Source: Actinernus sp. WN-2022
Taxonomy: Eukaryota > Cnidaria > Anthozoa > Actiniaria > Actinernidae
NCBI GenBank assembly: GCA_030867875.1
Contig: JAOWCC010000577.1
Location: forward strand, 86,099,740 to 86,163,739
Direction of reading: 5' to 3'
Length of the DNA stretch: 64,000 nucleotides
Made by a program: the position numbers and the translations under genes. Positions within the stretch are counted from its first letter, which is position 1; every line of letters starts with the position of its first letter. A model generated the notes under the pieces. It searched no databases. It worked only from the letters and a program-made list of their open reading frames with translations, and was not told where the DNA came from. Positions 11,469 through 22,489 of the stretch are shown here, one piece after another.

Positions 11469-12621
11469 CCTATATCATTATGACGTCACGGCTTGTTTAT
11501 GAGGGGGCAGAATCGACTTGAACAATATAATTTTGAACTAAATCTGCTCTGCTGAGGAACATTTAACTCGAATTGTCTGGTTTCCAGATATCAGCTGTAT
11601 CAATGTTTATCCCACATTATTATACAAACTTCGTACGCTGACCAAAATTCCAGCAGCTCATTGGCTAAAATCAGTCACGTGATTTCATTGTATCTGAGGA
11701 CAACAGGCGTTTTGTGATTTTAAACAGTTTAGTACACACTTCGAGTGCAAATGGCAGAAAGAAAGGACAGATTTGAAGAACTTAACGACCGTGAAATGGA
11801 ATAATTTATAGATGAAGCCATTCCACTGAATTCCAAGCGACAAACGAAGTGGAGCATTTCCCTATTGAAAGGTAAAACCCAACGACTGTATTTAAAACAG
11901 ACTTAAAACAAAGCGAGTTTGTTGTGGCTTTGTCGATATTTAATATCAAGTGTGCCAGTGTTGAATGAAAATTTTCTTGTTTAAAGTGTCAACCTAAAAA
12001 TAACAGCTTAATTTTGTTTCTCATTACAGAATGGCTTCATCAGAGATATACCGAGGAAGTTCTGGAAGACTTAGATAAAGAAATCCTTGTGGAAAGGCTG
12101 AAAAATTATATCAACTAATCAAGAACTGAAAGTCGACCAAGAAAAAGACTACAGCCGCTCGGCTCACCTTTGCATCAGAGCAGGTATCAACCGCTACCTA
12201 ACTTCAGAACAAGTTGGAAAGACGTTTTCTATAATAACTGATCCCGTTTTCAAAGTCGCTAATAAATTATTGAGCGCTAAATTGAAGAGAATCAAATTTA
12301 CGTTCAAATTGGTCAATGACAAATTTCAAGAGCAGCATACTCAGTTTGCATATTAAAAGGGTTAGAGACTTCTAGTTCGTGTTTTGTTGGCGAATAACTG
12401 CACGCGCTGACTGTATAATGAACGAGATATTTTAAATACTGCACGAGGCCTCCTGGCCGATATTTACCGTATTTGGTGGCTGTTACCGCTATTCTACGTT
12501 CTACAAAATGCATTTGATAGCGATTTCCTTTGTGTTGTTGCTGTTTTGGCCCCTTCCCACGACCGTGATCCTTAGCGTTTAAACAATAGATTGTTTTGAT
12601 TTGACGTCATAATGATATAGG
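11469..12621. repeat. 20-bp perfect inverted repeat bracketing the DUF3504 fragment
   Basis: CCTATATCATTATGACGTCA at 11469-11488 recurs as its exact complement at 12602-12621, and each copy ends in a CRE-like TGACGTCA. The interval contains the two-exon fragment at 11751-12355. These could be the termini of a transposable unit, but no target duplication was found. Confidence 0.45.
11751..12355 (+). pseudogene. Two-exon DUF3504 (ZMYM2/QRICH1/KIAA1958-like) N-terminal fragment
   Basis: Exon 1 starts at ATG 11751 and reads MAERKDRFEELNDREME, then an in-frame TAA, then FIDEAIPLNSKRQTKWSISLLK. It ends at 11871 before a GTAAAA donor. Exon 2 starts at 12030 after TCATTACAG and joins in frame as EWLHQRYTEEVLEDLDKEI. 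After a -1 frameshift it reads YSRSAHLCIRAGINRYLTS, the hallmark block of the DUF3504 family, whose members derive from Crypton tyrosine recombinases. The catalytic recombinase part is absent. With one nonsense codon and one frameshift it is a dead or transposon-borne copy. Confidence 0.65.
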
Positions 12622-12639
12622 TCAATTCTAGTTCGAGAT

Positions 12640-12687
12640 AGCAGGGTTTTCGAGATAACAGAGTTCAAGATAGTGGGATTCTACTGT
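12640..12687 (-). mobile_element. Single pogo/Tigger-like terminus
   Basis: Read on the minus strand, the segment starts CAGTAGAATCCCACTATC and continues with repeats of the type TATCTCGAA, followed by TA on the outside. This matches the usual start of pogo-type elements. No matching second end was found nearby, so this is probably a relic. Confidence 0.35.
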
Positions 12688-12892
12688 AGATTATAAATTA
12701 CAATTATATTAGATAATTTATAAGTTACGATTTAAAAGTAAACACTTGTATCAACCAACATCCATAGCGATAGTGAATAACACTAAATAGATGTTATGTA
12801 CATAAAGATGAAAGACCAGATTGTTCTTACATTGTACATGTACATGGTTAAATTGTTTTAACTTTTAGGTCATTTTTCAAAATTACCAACCT

Positions 12893-13400
12893 TTGATTTG
12901 CAAACTGGTGTTCTCAGAGCTACAGGGGTTGATTCAATCTCTGAAGATCCTGTCATATCATCTGCATTTGAACTCTGAAATAAAAAATATATATTATAAT
13001 AATAAAAATACTATAAGGCTTCTAAAATGCTTACCATTTTGTATTCTAACTGTCACAATATACATTTATGTGCATACAGGGTTGTCAGCAGAAGCCATCA
13101 ACCGGCCTGTTCCCCAAAACGTAGCCGCCTGTTCTGTCATTTTAAACAAGATTAGTTTACATTTGTAGTAAGTTCTGCTGCCAGCTGATAAAAATTGTAC
13201 TGACAACCATGGCATATCAGAGTTCACGCAATCTTTATAATTATACACAGAAAAAAGTAAACAGAATAATATTACCTCTATTATATTATTAATATTGAAT
13301 CATTGCTTGATGTAGAAGCTGGTGACTCTGGAACTACTACTGGTGAACTTTGCTCTGCTTTCTTAGGTACAGGCACACTGTCAACATAAAAAACCTGCAA
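12893..13400 (-). other. Two candidate minus-strand exons of unknown gene
   Basis: On the minus strand, 12978-12895 lies between a TTTCAG-like acceptor and a GTTGGT donor and reads SSNADDMTGSSEIESTPVAL. 13396-13290 follows an acceptor TTGCAG and reads VDSVPVPKKAEQSSPVVVP, a Ser/Pro-rich segment. Both could be small exons of one low-complexity protein. There is no domain, and the gene cannot be completed inside the window. Confidence 0.25.
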
Positions 13401-13821
13401 TTTAAATATATTTAAGCTTACAATGTATTTATACATGTACTTGTCACCAGAAAACAACATTGCAACAATCAAAACAAAACTAAAAAAGCTATCACAATCT
13501 GAATCAGATGCCAGGGTCATTTGATGCTGAAATAATTTTTTTCAGTTTAGCTAAATAAAGGGCTCTTTCTCAGTACATGTATATCAACTACAGAAACAGG
13601 GTGTCTCTCTATATCTATGGATCACCTCCATTGACTTATTGAGTAGTGCTACTTTATAGTTAAATAAGACTTTTAAAAGCTCACTAGTACCAGCAAAAAA
13701 TGAAAACAATATCAACTTCAAACCCTATTCTGTGTTTTTCAGACCTCCATGAGAAATATTTCAAACTGTACAACCTTCAGAATTTGTCCTTAGATGTCAG
13801 AAATCCTAGCTGTCTCATTGA

Positions 13822-14426
13822 TGCACCTATCAGCGGCTTCCCCGAGGGGTCGACCCCCGGACTGACCAGGGGGATTTTAAAAAGACAGAAACAATCTTGA
13901 CGATTTCCCCCAGGGGTAGGGGAATCATCCTTTCAAAGTCCCCTGGTTCTGATCTTCCATGACCTACAATCCCCCGTAATTTTGTTATAAATGAGACGAC
14001 TGAATAACGGCTGAATTGACGACTGAATATCGTTACTAACGTTATTTCTATAACATTGAACACTATTTTCAACAGAAAATGGAACTTTATTAACACTTCA
14101 ATGAACTTCATAGTATCTTTAAGGAACAAGACACACTTCAATGTACTTCAGTTAGTAGCTAATCAAGGAACAAGGCAGAAAGTCTCGGTATATCTCATCT
14201 GATCACGCTTTAACTCTTGTATTAACTGAGGAAAAAACAATATCCGTGGTTTATAGTTTGAACAAATTTGAACAAATCCCCCACCCCAGTTTTCCAACCC
14301 TAAAACAAAGTCGAGCATTTCCATGGCCCCAGGGGCAATGTTTGCATTCAATCCTCCTGTATTCCCCCACATATCTCTGTGGTTAACCCGGGGGTCGACC
14401 CCTCGGGGAAGCCACTGATAGGTGCA
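13822..14426. mobile_element. 605-bp MITE with GC-rich inverted ends
   Basis: TIRs of about 38 bp begin TGCACCTATCAGCGGCTTCC and contain GAGGGGTCGACCCC; the right end is the complement. Open frames inside (for example 14163-14435) have no domain. The target duplication is unclear. Confidence 0.65.
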
Positions 14427-15220
14427 TAAATGCATTCATAAATGGCTAAGTTACGTATTTACTAAGAAAATGGTGTGAAAATATAAAGTCACGAGTTTAG
14501 GAGAGTCTGTGAATGAATGGTACTGAGAGATCAGCTTGCGAAAGACAAAATAACCTTTGAATACCAAGGTTATTCACAAAGAGGCAACTTCACAGTTATA
14601 ATATGACTAGGTAACTTTGGTAAGGTATGGATATCTGCCTACATGTGTATAGTCTGAAATAATAAGATCATTACATTCTAATCTTGGTCGGATGGATAAA
14701 CGTGGTCGAAGTCCATACAGTGTACGTACCATGCCTCAATAAATTGACTGATTAATGGTTCCTCATCCTACAGGGAAAGAATAGAGTATCTAATTAGTTT
14801 TGTGTTTACAGAAGTTGCGGTCTGGACATTGCCAAGTGGCAACTAATATGTTGATTTTAATTTCGAGGCCTGACTATATAATGGCACTATTTTTAGAGTA
14901 TGATATAATTGATACAGTCACTCTGCTTTGGTAATATTCAACTCTAAGATCTCATGTGTTATGGTCACTCTGCTGAATATACCCAGCTCGAAGATCTTGA
15001 CATAATTATATGTTACTCTACAACAGTACCAATACCAAGTCTGAATTTGATACATCTAACTGAGACCTGTCTGACCATAATGACCTAGACCCTCTTTATA
15101 GAGTAACCATATTACCCCCACCTGATGCTCAGTAAACTCTCTACATTCCTATCAATTAGATGCAGCTCGAATTATCTCTAATCCCTTTAACTATGACAGC
15201 TTTCAGCAGGCTTTTCTCAG
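14427..15220. other. No recognised gene
   Basis: AT-rich sequence without coding motif or clear repeat structure. Confidence 0.5.
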
Positions 15221-15224
15221 TACT

Positions 15225-15433
15225 GACTAACTTGAAGTCAATCATATTTTGGAAAACTTGCCGGAACACAAGAAAAAAAATAGTTCTATATCCCAGAAGC
15301 ACTCAGGGAGCCTATAAGCTGCCAGGACTTCCCACTGGATGAACCAACTGGGGATATAGAACTAACTTGAAATCCATCTTATTTTGGAAAACTTGCCAGA
15401 GCGCTAGAAAAAGATAAGGTCTATATCCCTGAA
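15225..15433 (+). repeat. Tandem duplication of about 133 bp with internal hairpin
   Basis: The block AACTTGAAGTCAATCATATT...ATATCCC at 15225-15295 recurs diverged at 15358-15433. Between them, TAGTTCTATATCCC at 15281-15294 is exactly complemented at 15351-15364, forming an 84-bp fold-back. Confidence 0.55.
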
Positions 15434-15789
15434 GCAGGCCTGGAAATACTTTTTCCTACTTAGCATGAAAAATAAGTATATTAGTAATTTATATGCATGT
15501 GGCCATTTTCTGTGACATTGTTGTTTTGTCTATTTAGTAGCTTACAGGAAGTATGCACTTTTAACTAGCGCCGGAAGTTCTCACATAATTAGCATATTGG
15601 TGCCCGTGAGGATTTCTGAGTCGAGCTGAGACACGAGGTTCAGTATGGTTTTGACTTTTGTGTTGTTCTTTTCATTATTTGCTCGCTTAGAAACGTCCTT
15701 GTTAAGTTAGAACTATACTCAACCACAACGGAATGGCCTAAGATTGTAACTAGATGGCTAATTCGAGTCGCCAATATGTGTATTTAAGC

Positions 15790-16833
15790 GGCACCAACAA
15801 AACCTGGATCGGATCGGACCGGATCAGATCGGATCGGATCGGATCGGATCGCGGACCGGATCGGATCGGATCGGAACGGATCGGACCGGATCGGATCGGA
15901 CCGGATCGGATCACATTTACGGTTGAATTATGTTTTTCCCGCCACAACAATTACGACCCGTTTCGTTTTGTATCACGTTTTATTTTTTTGCTTTGACAGC
16001 TAAGTATAAAATACATATGTTTATCTTTATATTTTGCCCTTTGACAGTCATTTCCTCCGGCATTTCCCGCGAATTTCACTGAGTGAAACCTTTCGTGGTG
16101 TGAGTCAGTAGTTCAATTCTATGAAGCTTATGGTTCGGCGTGTCGATTTCATTGACACAAAAATGCGACCAAAACATTTTTCGAAGGCTATGAAAGGGCT
16201 CCAAACAGTTTAATTCTTCCACACAAAAAAGAGAAAATCATGGATAATACACAATATTGTCTTCCCTGAACTGGTTCCCTTTTTGTTTGGCCGTTTCCTA
16301 GCCCTGCTAAACTCGAGTACTCGTTTGAATACAACCTCCGCGCTTTTGCAAACTGTCTAGACCGGTCGCGCTGTTATAAACACTCCTGGATCGATTCCCC
16401 TGTATAAATGTGGAGAAAAAAATAAACATTTAGAAAGTTAAACTGTAACTCTTACATTGTAAAAAATCCAGTCAAATTACCGTCGAAGCTTTAAATGTAT
16501 GCGAAAGTCTGCTGGTAGACTGATCCGTTTCGCCATGTCCCTGATACACTTTGATTTATGGTTTCGTTTATGTATTTCACGATCGAACCACTTCTTTTGT
16601 CGGTCGGTGATCTGGGTGATGGGACATAAACCTCTCCGAGTACACTTAAACCCTAAAGCCTGACTCGAAATCCTGACTTTAAATCTTGACTTGAAGGATA
16701 GGTAAACCCTCGAGCAAAATACCGAACTATAAAACGGCCCTGTAATTTTTTTGGTCGGGTGATCCGATCCGTGATCCGATCCGATCCGTGATCCGATCCG
16801 ATCCGATCCGATCCGATCCAGGTTTTGTTGGTG
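15790..16833 (+). mobile_element. GGATC-array element, copy 1 (left half of palindrome)
   Basis: The element begins with GGCACCAACAAAACC at 15790 followed by a GGATC/GGACC pentamer array to about 15912. It ends with a shorter array in the opposite sense (about 16750-16820) and the complement GGTTTTGTTGGTG at 16821-16833. The interior of about 840 bp is non-coding; frames running through the array are only consequences of the 5-bp repeat. The inverted ends suggest a non-autonomous DNA element whose subterminal regions expanded as a pentamer satellite. Confidence 0.65.
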
Positions 16834-16840
16834 GAACAAC

Positions 16841-17768
16841 GGCACCAACAAAACCTGGATCGGATCGGACCGTATCACGGATCGGATCACAGATATTATG
16901 ATTTCCCACCAAACAAAATATCGGTTCGGTATTTTGCTCGAGGGTTTACCTATCCTTCAAGTCAAGATTTTAAGTCGGGATTTCGAGTCAGGCTTTAAGG
17001 TTTAAGTGTACTCGCATACTGTCGTGGAGATTTATGTTCCATCACCCAGAAAGAAGTGGTTCGATCGTGAAGATACATATTTATAAAACGAAACCATAAA
17101 TCCCGGCATAAATCAAAGTGTATCATGGACATGGCGAAACGGATCAGTGTACCAGCAGACATTCGCATACATTTAAAGCTTCGACGATAATTTGACAGGA
17201 ATTTTTACAATGTGAGTTACAGTTTAACTTTCTAAATGTTTACTTTTTCTCCACATTACAGGGGAATCGATCCAGGAGTGTTAACAGCGCGACTGGTCTA
17301 AACAGCAAAAGCGCGGAGGTTGTATTCAAACAAGTACTCGAGTTTAGCAGGGCTAGGAAACGGCCAAACAAAAAGGGAACCAGTTCAGGGAAGACAATAT
17401 TGTGTATTATCCATGATTTTCTCTTTTTTGTGTGGAAGAATTAAACTGTTTGGAGCCCTTTCATAGTCTTCGAAAAATGGTTAGGTCGCATTATAATTTT
17501 TGTGTCAATGAAATCGACACGCCGGACTAAGCTTCATAGAATTGAACTACTGACTCACACCACGAAAGGTTTCACTTGAAATTCGGGGGAAATGCCGGAG
17601 GAAATGACTGTCAAAGGGCAAAATATAAAGATAAACATATGTATTTTATACTTAGCTGTCAAAGCAAAAAAATAAAACGTGATACAAAACGAAACGGGTC
17701 GTAATTGTTGTGGCGGGAAAAATATAATTCAACCGTAAATGTGATCCGATCCGATCCTTTTTGTTAGT
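16841..17768 (-). mobile_element. GGATC-array element, copy 2 (inverted)
   Basis: Starts GGCACCAACAAAACCTGGAT only 7 bases after copy 1 ends. Its interior is the reverse complement of copy 1 at about 90% or higher by eye. It ends with a short GATCC array and a degraded TTTTGTTAGT. The pair forms one palindrome of about 2 kb centred near 16837. Confidence 0.65.
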
Positions 17769-18430
17769 ATCATTAAGGCACCTACTGATGAACATATCTA
17801 CTTGTAGTTGTAAGTAAATTAGTAATTACTTTAAAACTGATGTAAGGCTTACCGTCTATCATCTCCAACTGTATTTAGTCTTTCATTTTCCTCCAAACAT
17901 ACCAGCCCAATAGCCATTCAGGGTCCAAATGACGTCTTGATGAGTTCTTAGCTTGGTTCCAAAACTCTTAAACTAGCTAACCTTCTGTAAATCCATCGAA
18001 GTTGTAGGAAAATACCACTCAGAATGCAGAAAGTGCTTAGCTTCGCCGCGAACCGTTGAAGTTCAACCGCCGAAACCTGATATAACTCATGAGCATGCGT
18101 CATAGCGTTGCCGCTGACCGATTTACAGTACTGTAGTTACCAGTCTCTACTCGTGTATCAGGAGACGGACTATTTTCATAATATTATTTTGTACTATAGT
18201 ATATTTTTCATTTATTAATGCATAAGAAATTTACATGCTAATTTCCTCTGAAAAAAACTCTGAATTTATAACGAGACCTGTGGGCAGTGCCTTCTTTTCT
18301 TCTAGATATTTCCTTTTACTCAACAATGTTAACTGCTTCAAAAATTATGAAATGTAACAAAACAGGAAATTTATCAGCGAGTGGATTGCTTTCCATTTTT
18401 TTCTTCACTTTTATGAAGTGCTGTCTTCTA
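17769..18430. other. No recognised gene
   Basis: No coding motif, splice-supported exon or element boundary was recognised. Confidence 0.5.
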
Positions 18431-18434
18431 GTCA

Positions 18435-18717
18435 AATGACTCCTTCAAAGAGTCACATGACTCTTACAAAGGGACGCATGACTCCTTCAAAAGAGTCACA
18501 TGACTCTTACAAAGGGTCGCATGACTCTTACAAAGAGTCTGCTTACTCCACTAAGGGTCGCGTGACTCTTTGAAGAGTTAAAGAACTCCTATGAAAAGTG
18601 GTTTTGGCTCTTTATTGGAGTCAAAACTACCCTTGGGGTCAAAACGACTATTGAAGAGAGTCAAAAACTACTCTTTGGTTAAAGAGTAGAAATCACTCCT
18701 TGGGGTCAAAACGACTC
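18435..18717. repeat. Degenerate 21-bp tandem repeat rich in TGACTC
   Basis: About six units of the form ATGACTCYTWCAAAGRGTCRC run from 18435 to about 18570. They then grade into a related block with GGGGTCAAAACGACT repeated near 18632 and 18700. Units are internally palindromic (GACTC with GAGTC). TGACTC is the core of AP-1 sites, so each unit carries one or two potential sites; binding is not shown. Confidence 0.6.
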
Positions 18718-19420
18718 TTATATTTTTACAGTGCACTCACGGCTGCTTATACCAGCTCGACATTCCATTCCCATTGTTTGCAATAGCCAGTCTAGACCAA
18801 TTACAGCGTACGCGTACAAATTAATTAGCAACGACTCGCTTTGGTCGGCATTTACGAGCCTCAAAATATATGAGTTCTTCCAAAATTTCTTGATAAAAAC
18901 TAAGATCAGAATGTCGATGAAGCTGTATTAACCGATTCTACATCCATATTTTCAAGTTAAGCCTCTATATTTCCACTAACGATTTCCCGCCAGACGAGAG
19001 TTCTGGCGCGAGTGGTTCTTGGACTCTGAGAACTGAATTCTGATTGGTCAGTGCCTTGGAATGGAATGCCGTGCTGGTAGTGGAGCTAGCGCATGGTGTG
19101 ACGATCCTAAGATCGGCTGCGAAGGATACTAATTAAACATGTTTCTAAAAAAATCAAGACGTATAGGTGTTCTATGCAAGATTCGCCATTATGTTACTTC
19201 CCAAGTTTCATTCAATTATATTATTCCTTGATATACCCCCATTTAACTTATGGATAATATGTATACTTCTATACTTCTTCCCTGAATCCTTTAACAATTC
19301 TAGAGAAAAGAGTTGTGCGAATTATTACTTTCTCAAAATATGATGAACATTAAAGCCCTTTATTCAAACAATTAGATATTTTGAAACTTATTAATCTCAT
19401 TTTTCTATATAATGCATTGT

Positions 19421-19749
19421 CAGGAGCCCATTACCAGGAGCGTTAATCTCCCATACTAGGTCTGTGAGTCAGCGTATGACCGGATTGAGCTATATTTAGA
19501 ACAGATCTCACGGGAGTTCACGTGCCCACACTTTGGGAATCCAATCAAACCATAGTCAGGACAATGCAGCGTTAGTAAAATCACCTCAAAGAACAATAGA
19601 TCATTCTTAATCTCGATAATTACGGCAAGCATATGCACGATCGCAGCAGAGTCAGAAGGCAGTTACCCGGGAAACATGTTCTAAAAATAGCTCAAACCGG
19701 TCATACGCTGACTCACGGGTATAGTATATATGGACGCTCCTGGCTCCTG
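19421..19749 (+). mobile_element. hAT-like MITE, copy 1
   Basis: TIRs start CAGGAGCCCATTACCAGGAG and extend about 70 bp with internal decay. The flanks GCATTGT (left) and GCATTAT (right) are consistent with a decayed target duplication of about 8 bp. A second copy of the same family lies at 39687-40019 with a clean 8-bp duplication. Confidence 0.7.
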
Positions 19750-19799
19750 GCATTATCCTATAAATCTTATATTTCAGCCAATCAGAGCTCAGCTTTACT

Positions 19800-19865
19800 A
19801 TGAAATACAGAGCGGTATTTCATGGTTTTTCTATGAAATACAGAGCGCTATTTCATGGCTAGATC
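19800..19865 (+). repeat. Direct repeat of a small palindrome
   Basis: TATGAAATACAGAGCGGTAT followed by TTCATGG occurs twice in tandem (near 19799 and 19834). Each unit folds as ATGAAATA...TATTTCAT. Confidence 0.5.
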
Positions 19866-20159
19866 AAGGCCAATCAAATGCAGGAAATGTCGTGCCCTTT
19901 CTTTATCAGCCATTAAGAATTAAAGATTTTGAATACATAATTAGTCTGCAGACGTGTCCGCCACTCGAAAAACGTTTTCCAGCAGGAACATTTTCAGTCT
20001 ATCGTCCGGTAAGTTACTTTGTTTTCGTGCTAAATATTCCGGTAAATTTGTTATATATAGGATAATGAAATATTCGTCCGTATTCCATAGAAAACCATGA
20101 AATAACCAGTAATTATTCATGCATGATTCTAAAAAAAAAACTTACTTCTTCTTTTGATA

Positions 20160-20600
20160 ACCTTTTCAAACATATAAGAAATGTACACATCGATCACGAT
20201 CTGTTCAGCATCTTCCTCTGATGTACAAGGGATCCCGATTATTTCGATCATACTTCGTCTACCAACTATAGATTACCGGGTAGAATTGGCATCAGTACTA
20301 CTCGAGGTCATTTGTGGCATTCATTGCTTTGATGGCGACACCTTCGAAAACTTGCATTTGTTTTCCAGCATTTCCAGCTCATTTTCTACCTTCACGTTAA
20401 CATTTTTCTTCATAAGGTTGTCATATAGTTTCTGAGTTCATCACACTTTAGATATATGAATTCTTGACTCGTGATTACTCGGACAAGTTTCCGTTTCCAA
20501 TTTCTTTCTCTCTCCCTGATAGTTCCGGCCATTTCTTTCAGTGCCTTCTCAATACCCTCAAATGCAAGTCTCTCATCCACATCGGCCATATCGTTGTTTA
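20160..20600 (-). pseudogene. Degenerate ORF1-like coding remnant
   Basis: Read on the minus strand from ATG at about 20590, the frame gives ERLAFEGIEKALKEMAGTI and then REFIYLKCDELRNYMTTL-type text. After frame changes and several stops it continues as KVENELEMLENKCKFSKV and GRRSMIEIIGIPCTSEEDAE. A charged helical segment followed by an RRM-like GRR..IEI.GIP block resembles ORF1 proteins of L1/Tx1-type LINEs. The identification is tentative and rests on motif order alone. Confidence 0.35.
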
Positions 20601-20649
20601 TGCCTTAAAACTTAACCAAAATTCGACGTTTAGCATTTAAGATAGCATC

Positions 20650-20930
20650 AAATATCGGATGAGTTTCCCGCACAGAAGAACACGACCATCCGCCATGATC
20701 GCACATGCACACAACTCTTCTGTTGAGCTTTCCTTCTTGTATAGCGTCTTCTAGTAGTATTTGAAGAGTTAATTGCGATAGTCGCCATGTTTGTTTGTGT
20801 TCTGTACGATGCGTGCTCCCGGATCCCAAGCGCCTTTGCGAGATTGAACTCGCCCCAATCCCTTACTCGTTCCTGAAGTCGCCTATACAGGCGACGCATT
20901 TCGTCAAGTGCATGAGGGTTAAGCAACCAC
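20650..20930 (-). repeat. Dispersed repeat shared with the 56.2-kb MITE
   Basis: The minus-strand block containing GATTGGGGCGAGTTCAATCT, CGCAAAGGCGCTTGGGAT and CATCGTACAGAACACAAACA matches one arm of the fold-back element at 56192-56478. It is therefore a dispersed repeat, although a short frame MATIAINSSNTTRR opens in it. Confidence 0.55.
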
Positions 20931-21309
20931 GACGACGACGTCTAGGACGACGGCATAAAACAATAGCCTTAATTACAAAATACAATAAATGCACGTGAAA
21001 ATGCACGCAGTCACCACGGTTTGACCGTTCTATTAAAACAACAGAACGTGAAAACTCCAAATTCCACGTTCAAAGGAGAACGCGAACGTAAGAAAGTAGT
21101 TACACAGTTTATCGTTCGGCCTGAACGGAACTCTGTCCTGATCATATTTTTCGAAAATCTGGTTATAAAAGGCACCTAGAGGCAAATAAAGGAAATAGTA
21201 AGCACGAATTTTGGGAGAAAACACTTTCCTACGTTCCGTCGTCACAGCCGTCGTCGTCCAGCTTGCTTAAACTCCCTATTACCCGGTAAAGGCCGTGTGG
21301 CACTGACTT

Positions 21310-21595
21310 TGTCACGTGCATGAATCTTGAGATCCAATCAAATGACACTGAGATCAAGATCACTAGTGATTCTCGATGTCCATTCGAATAACAGATGAAT
21401 CTTGAAATTCAATGGAATGATAGATCAAGATTACTAGTGATTCTTGATGTCCAATCGAATGACAGATTAAGATATATCACTGGTAATTCTTGATATCTAA
21501 TCGAATGACAGATGAATCTTGATATCTAATGGAATGATAAATCAAGATATAGTACTGGTGATTCTCGAATGACAGATGAATCTTGATATCCAGTT
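21310..21595 (+). repeat. Imperfect tandem repeat built on GAATCTTGATATC
   Basis: Units containing ACAGATGAATCTTG recur near 21391, 21508 and 21572, with alternating ATCAAGAT and ATCTTGAT half-sites and spacing of roughly 45-75 bp. Non-coding. Confidence 0.55.
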
Positions 21596-22419
21596 GTCTT
21601 AAAGATCGCAAAATTGGAGTTGGTCAGAAATGTCTTAGTTTCTGTCGTACCGCACTGTAGTGTTCTATTGTGTCATAGGAAATTATCGTTATTTTTCGCC
21701 ATCGACTGCGACAAGCCGGGATAACTGGCCTCGTTTTGATGCCTTTATGAATAAGGTCAGTGAAGAGTATAAAAGAGCCAAAGCCACTGACATCATCAGT
21801 TGTCACTCAGCCTTTGTCGAGTGAACATCTCCGTGATGTTCCGTTTGAGTGACCCCTACTGATTTCTTGTCGCGCGAAATTCAAATCAAACAGATAAATG
21901 TTAAACTTTAGTTAAGGGCTACAGAGTTCGTAAACAGTCATAAAAGAACGCCCAAAGTCTTTAATAAACCTATGTTCACTTTTGATGGTTTGTTTGTTTT
22001 TAAACCCTCCAAATGTTTGAATTTTGACAAGATAAGCTGATTCACTCGCCTTCCTTCTTCACTGCTCTTTTTTTTTCAATTTCAAATTTCGAGTATGCCA
22101 CGCGTGAAAAGAGGAGGGGCTTATCCTTATATACCGGAACTTCTTGTTAATTAAGGACGAATCTATATCAGATTTACAACTACTCAGTGAACAAGTGCAA
22201 GTGCCGAAACAACTTCATGAATTATTAATTACTCTATAGTATTCAGGTATTGGATGACCTCTGCGTGCAAATAATGTTTGAAATCGCTTTTCATACGAAT
22301 GACAATATCTCTATTCTTTGGTCATTAGGAAGTATTGTTTACCAGACAGTACTTTGTTGCAAACTATTACTGATCCCAAGGATTTCATAGTTTTTCCTCT
22401 TCATCATTTTAATCGAACG

Positions 22420-22487
22420 TGCCTCATAGTGTAATGGACAGCACAAGGGACTAGATGTCGGAAGGTCGATAGCTCGAGACGCACTCT
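22420..22487 (+). tRNA. tRNA-like relic, probably pseudogene or SINE head
   Basis: The segment begins GTGCCTC and ends GACGCAC, which can pair over 6 of 7 positions. It contains an A-box-like TAGTGTAATGGAC and a weak B-box-like TAGCTCGAGAC. The anticodon arm and T arm do not fold cleanly, so a functional tRNA is unlikely. Confidence 0.3.
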
Positions 22488-22489
22488 GT

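Noticed and set aside
15750..16912. Arg/Ile/Ser/Asp repeat proteins in the GGATC arrays
   Set aside because: Frames come from the pentamer satellite and differ between the inverted copies.
18437..18560. CRISPR-like array of 21-bp repeats
   Set aside because: Units are contiguous with no spacers, and the sequence is eukaryotic.
21624..21806. Short minus frame as a gene
   Set aside because: No domain, no splice support, and length within chance expectation.
22420..22487. Functional tRNA gene
   Set aside because: The anticodon and T arms do not fold properly, and the B box is degenerate.
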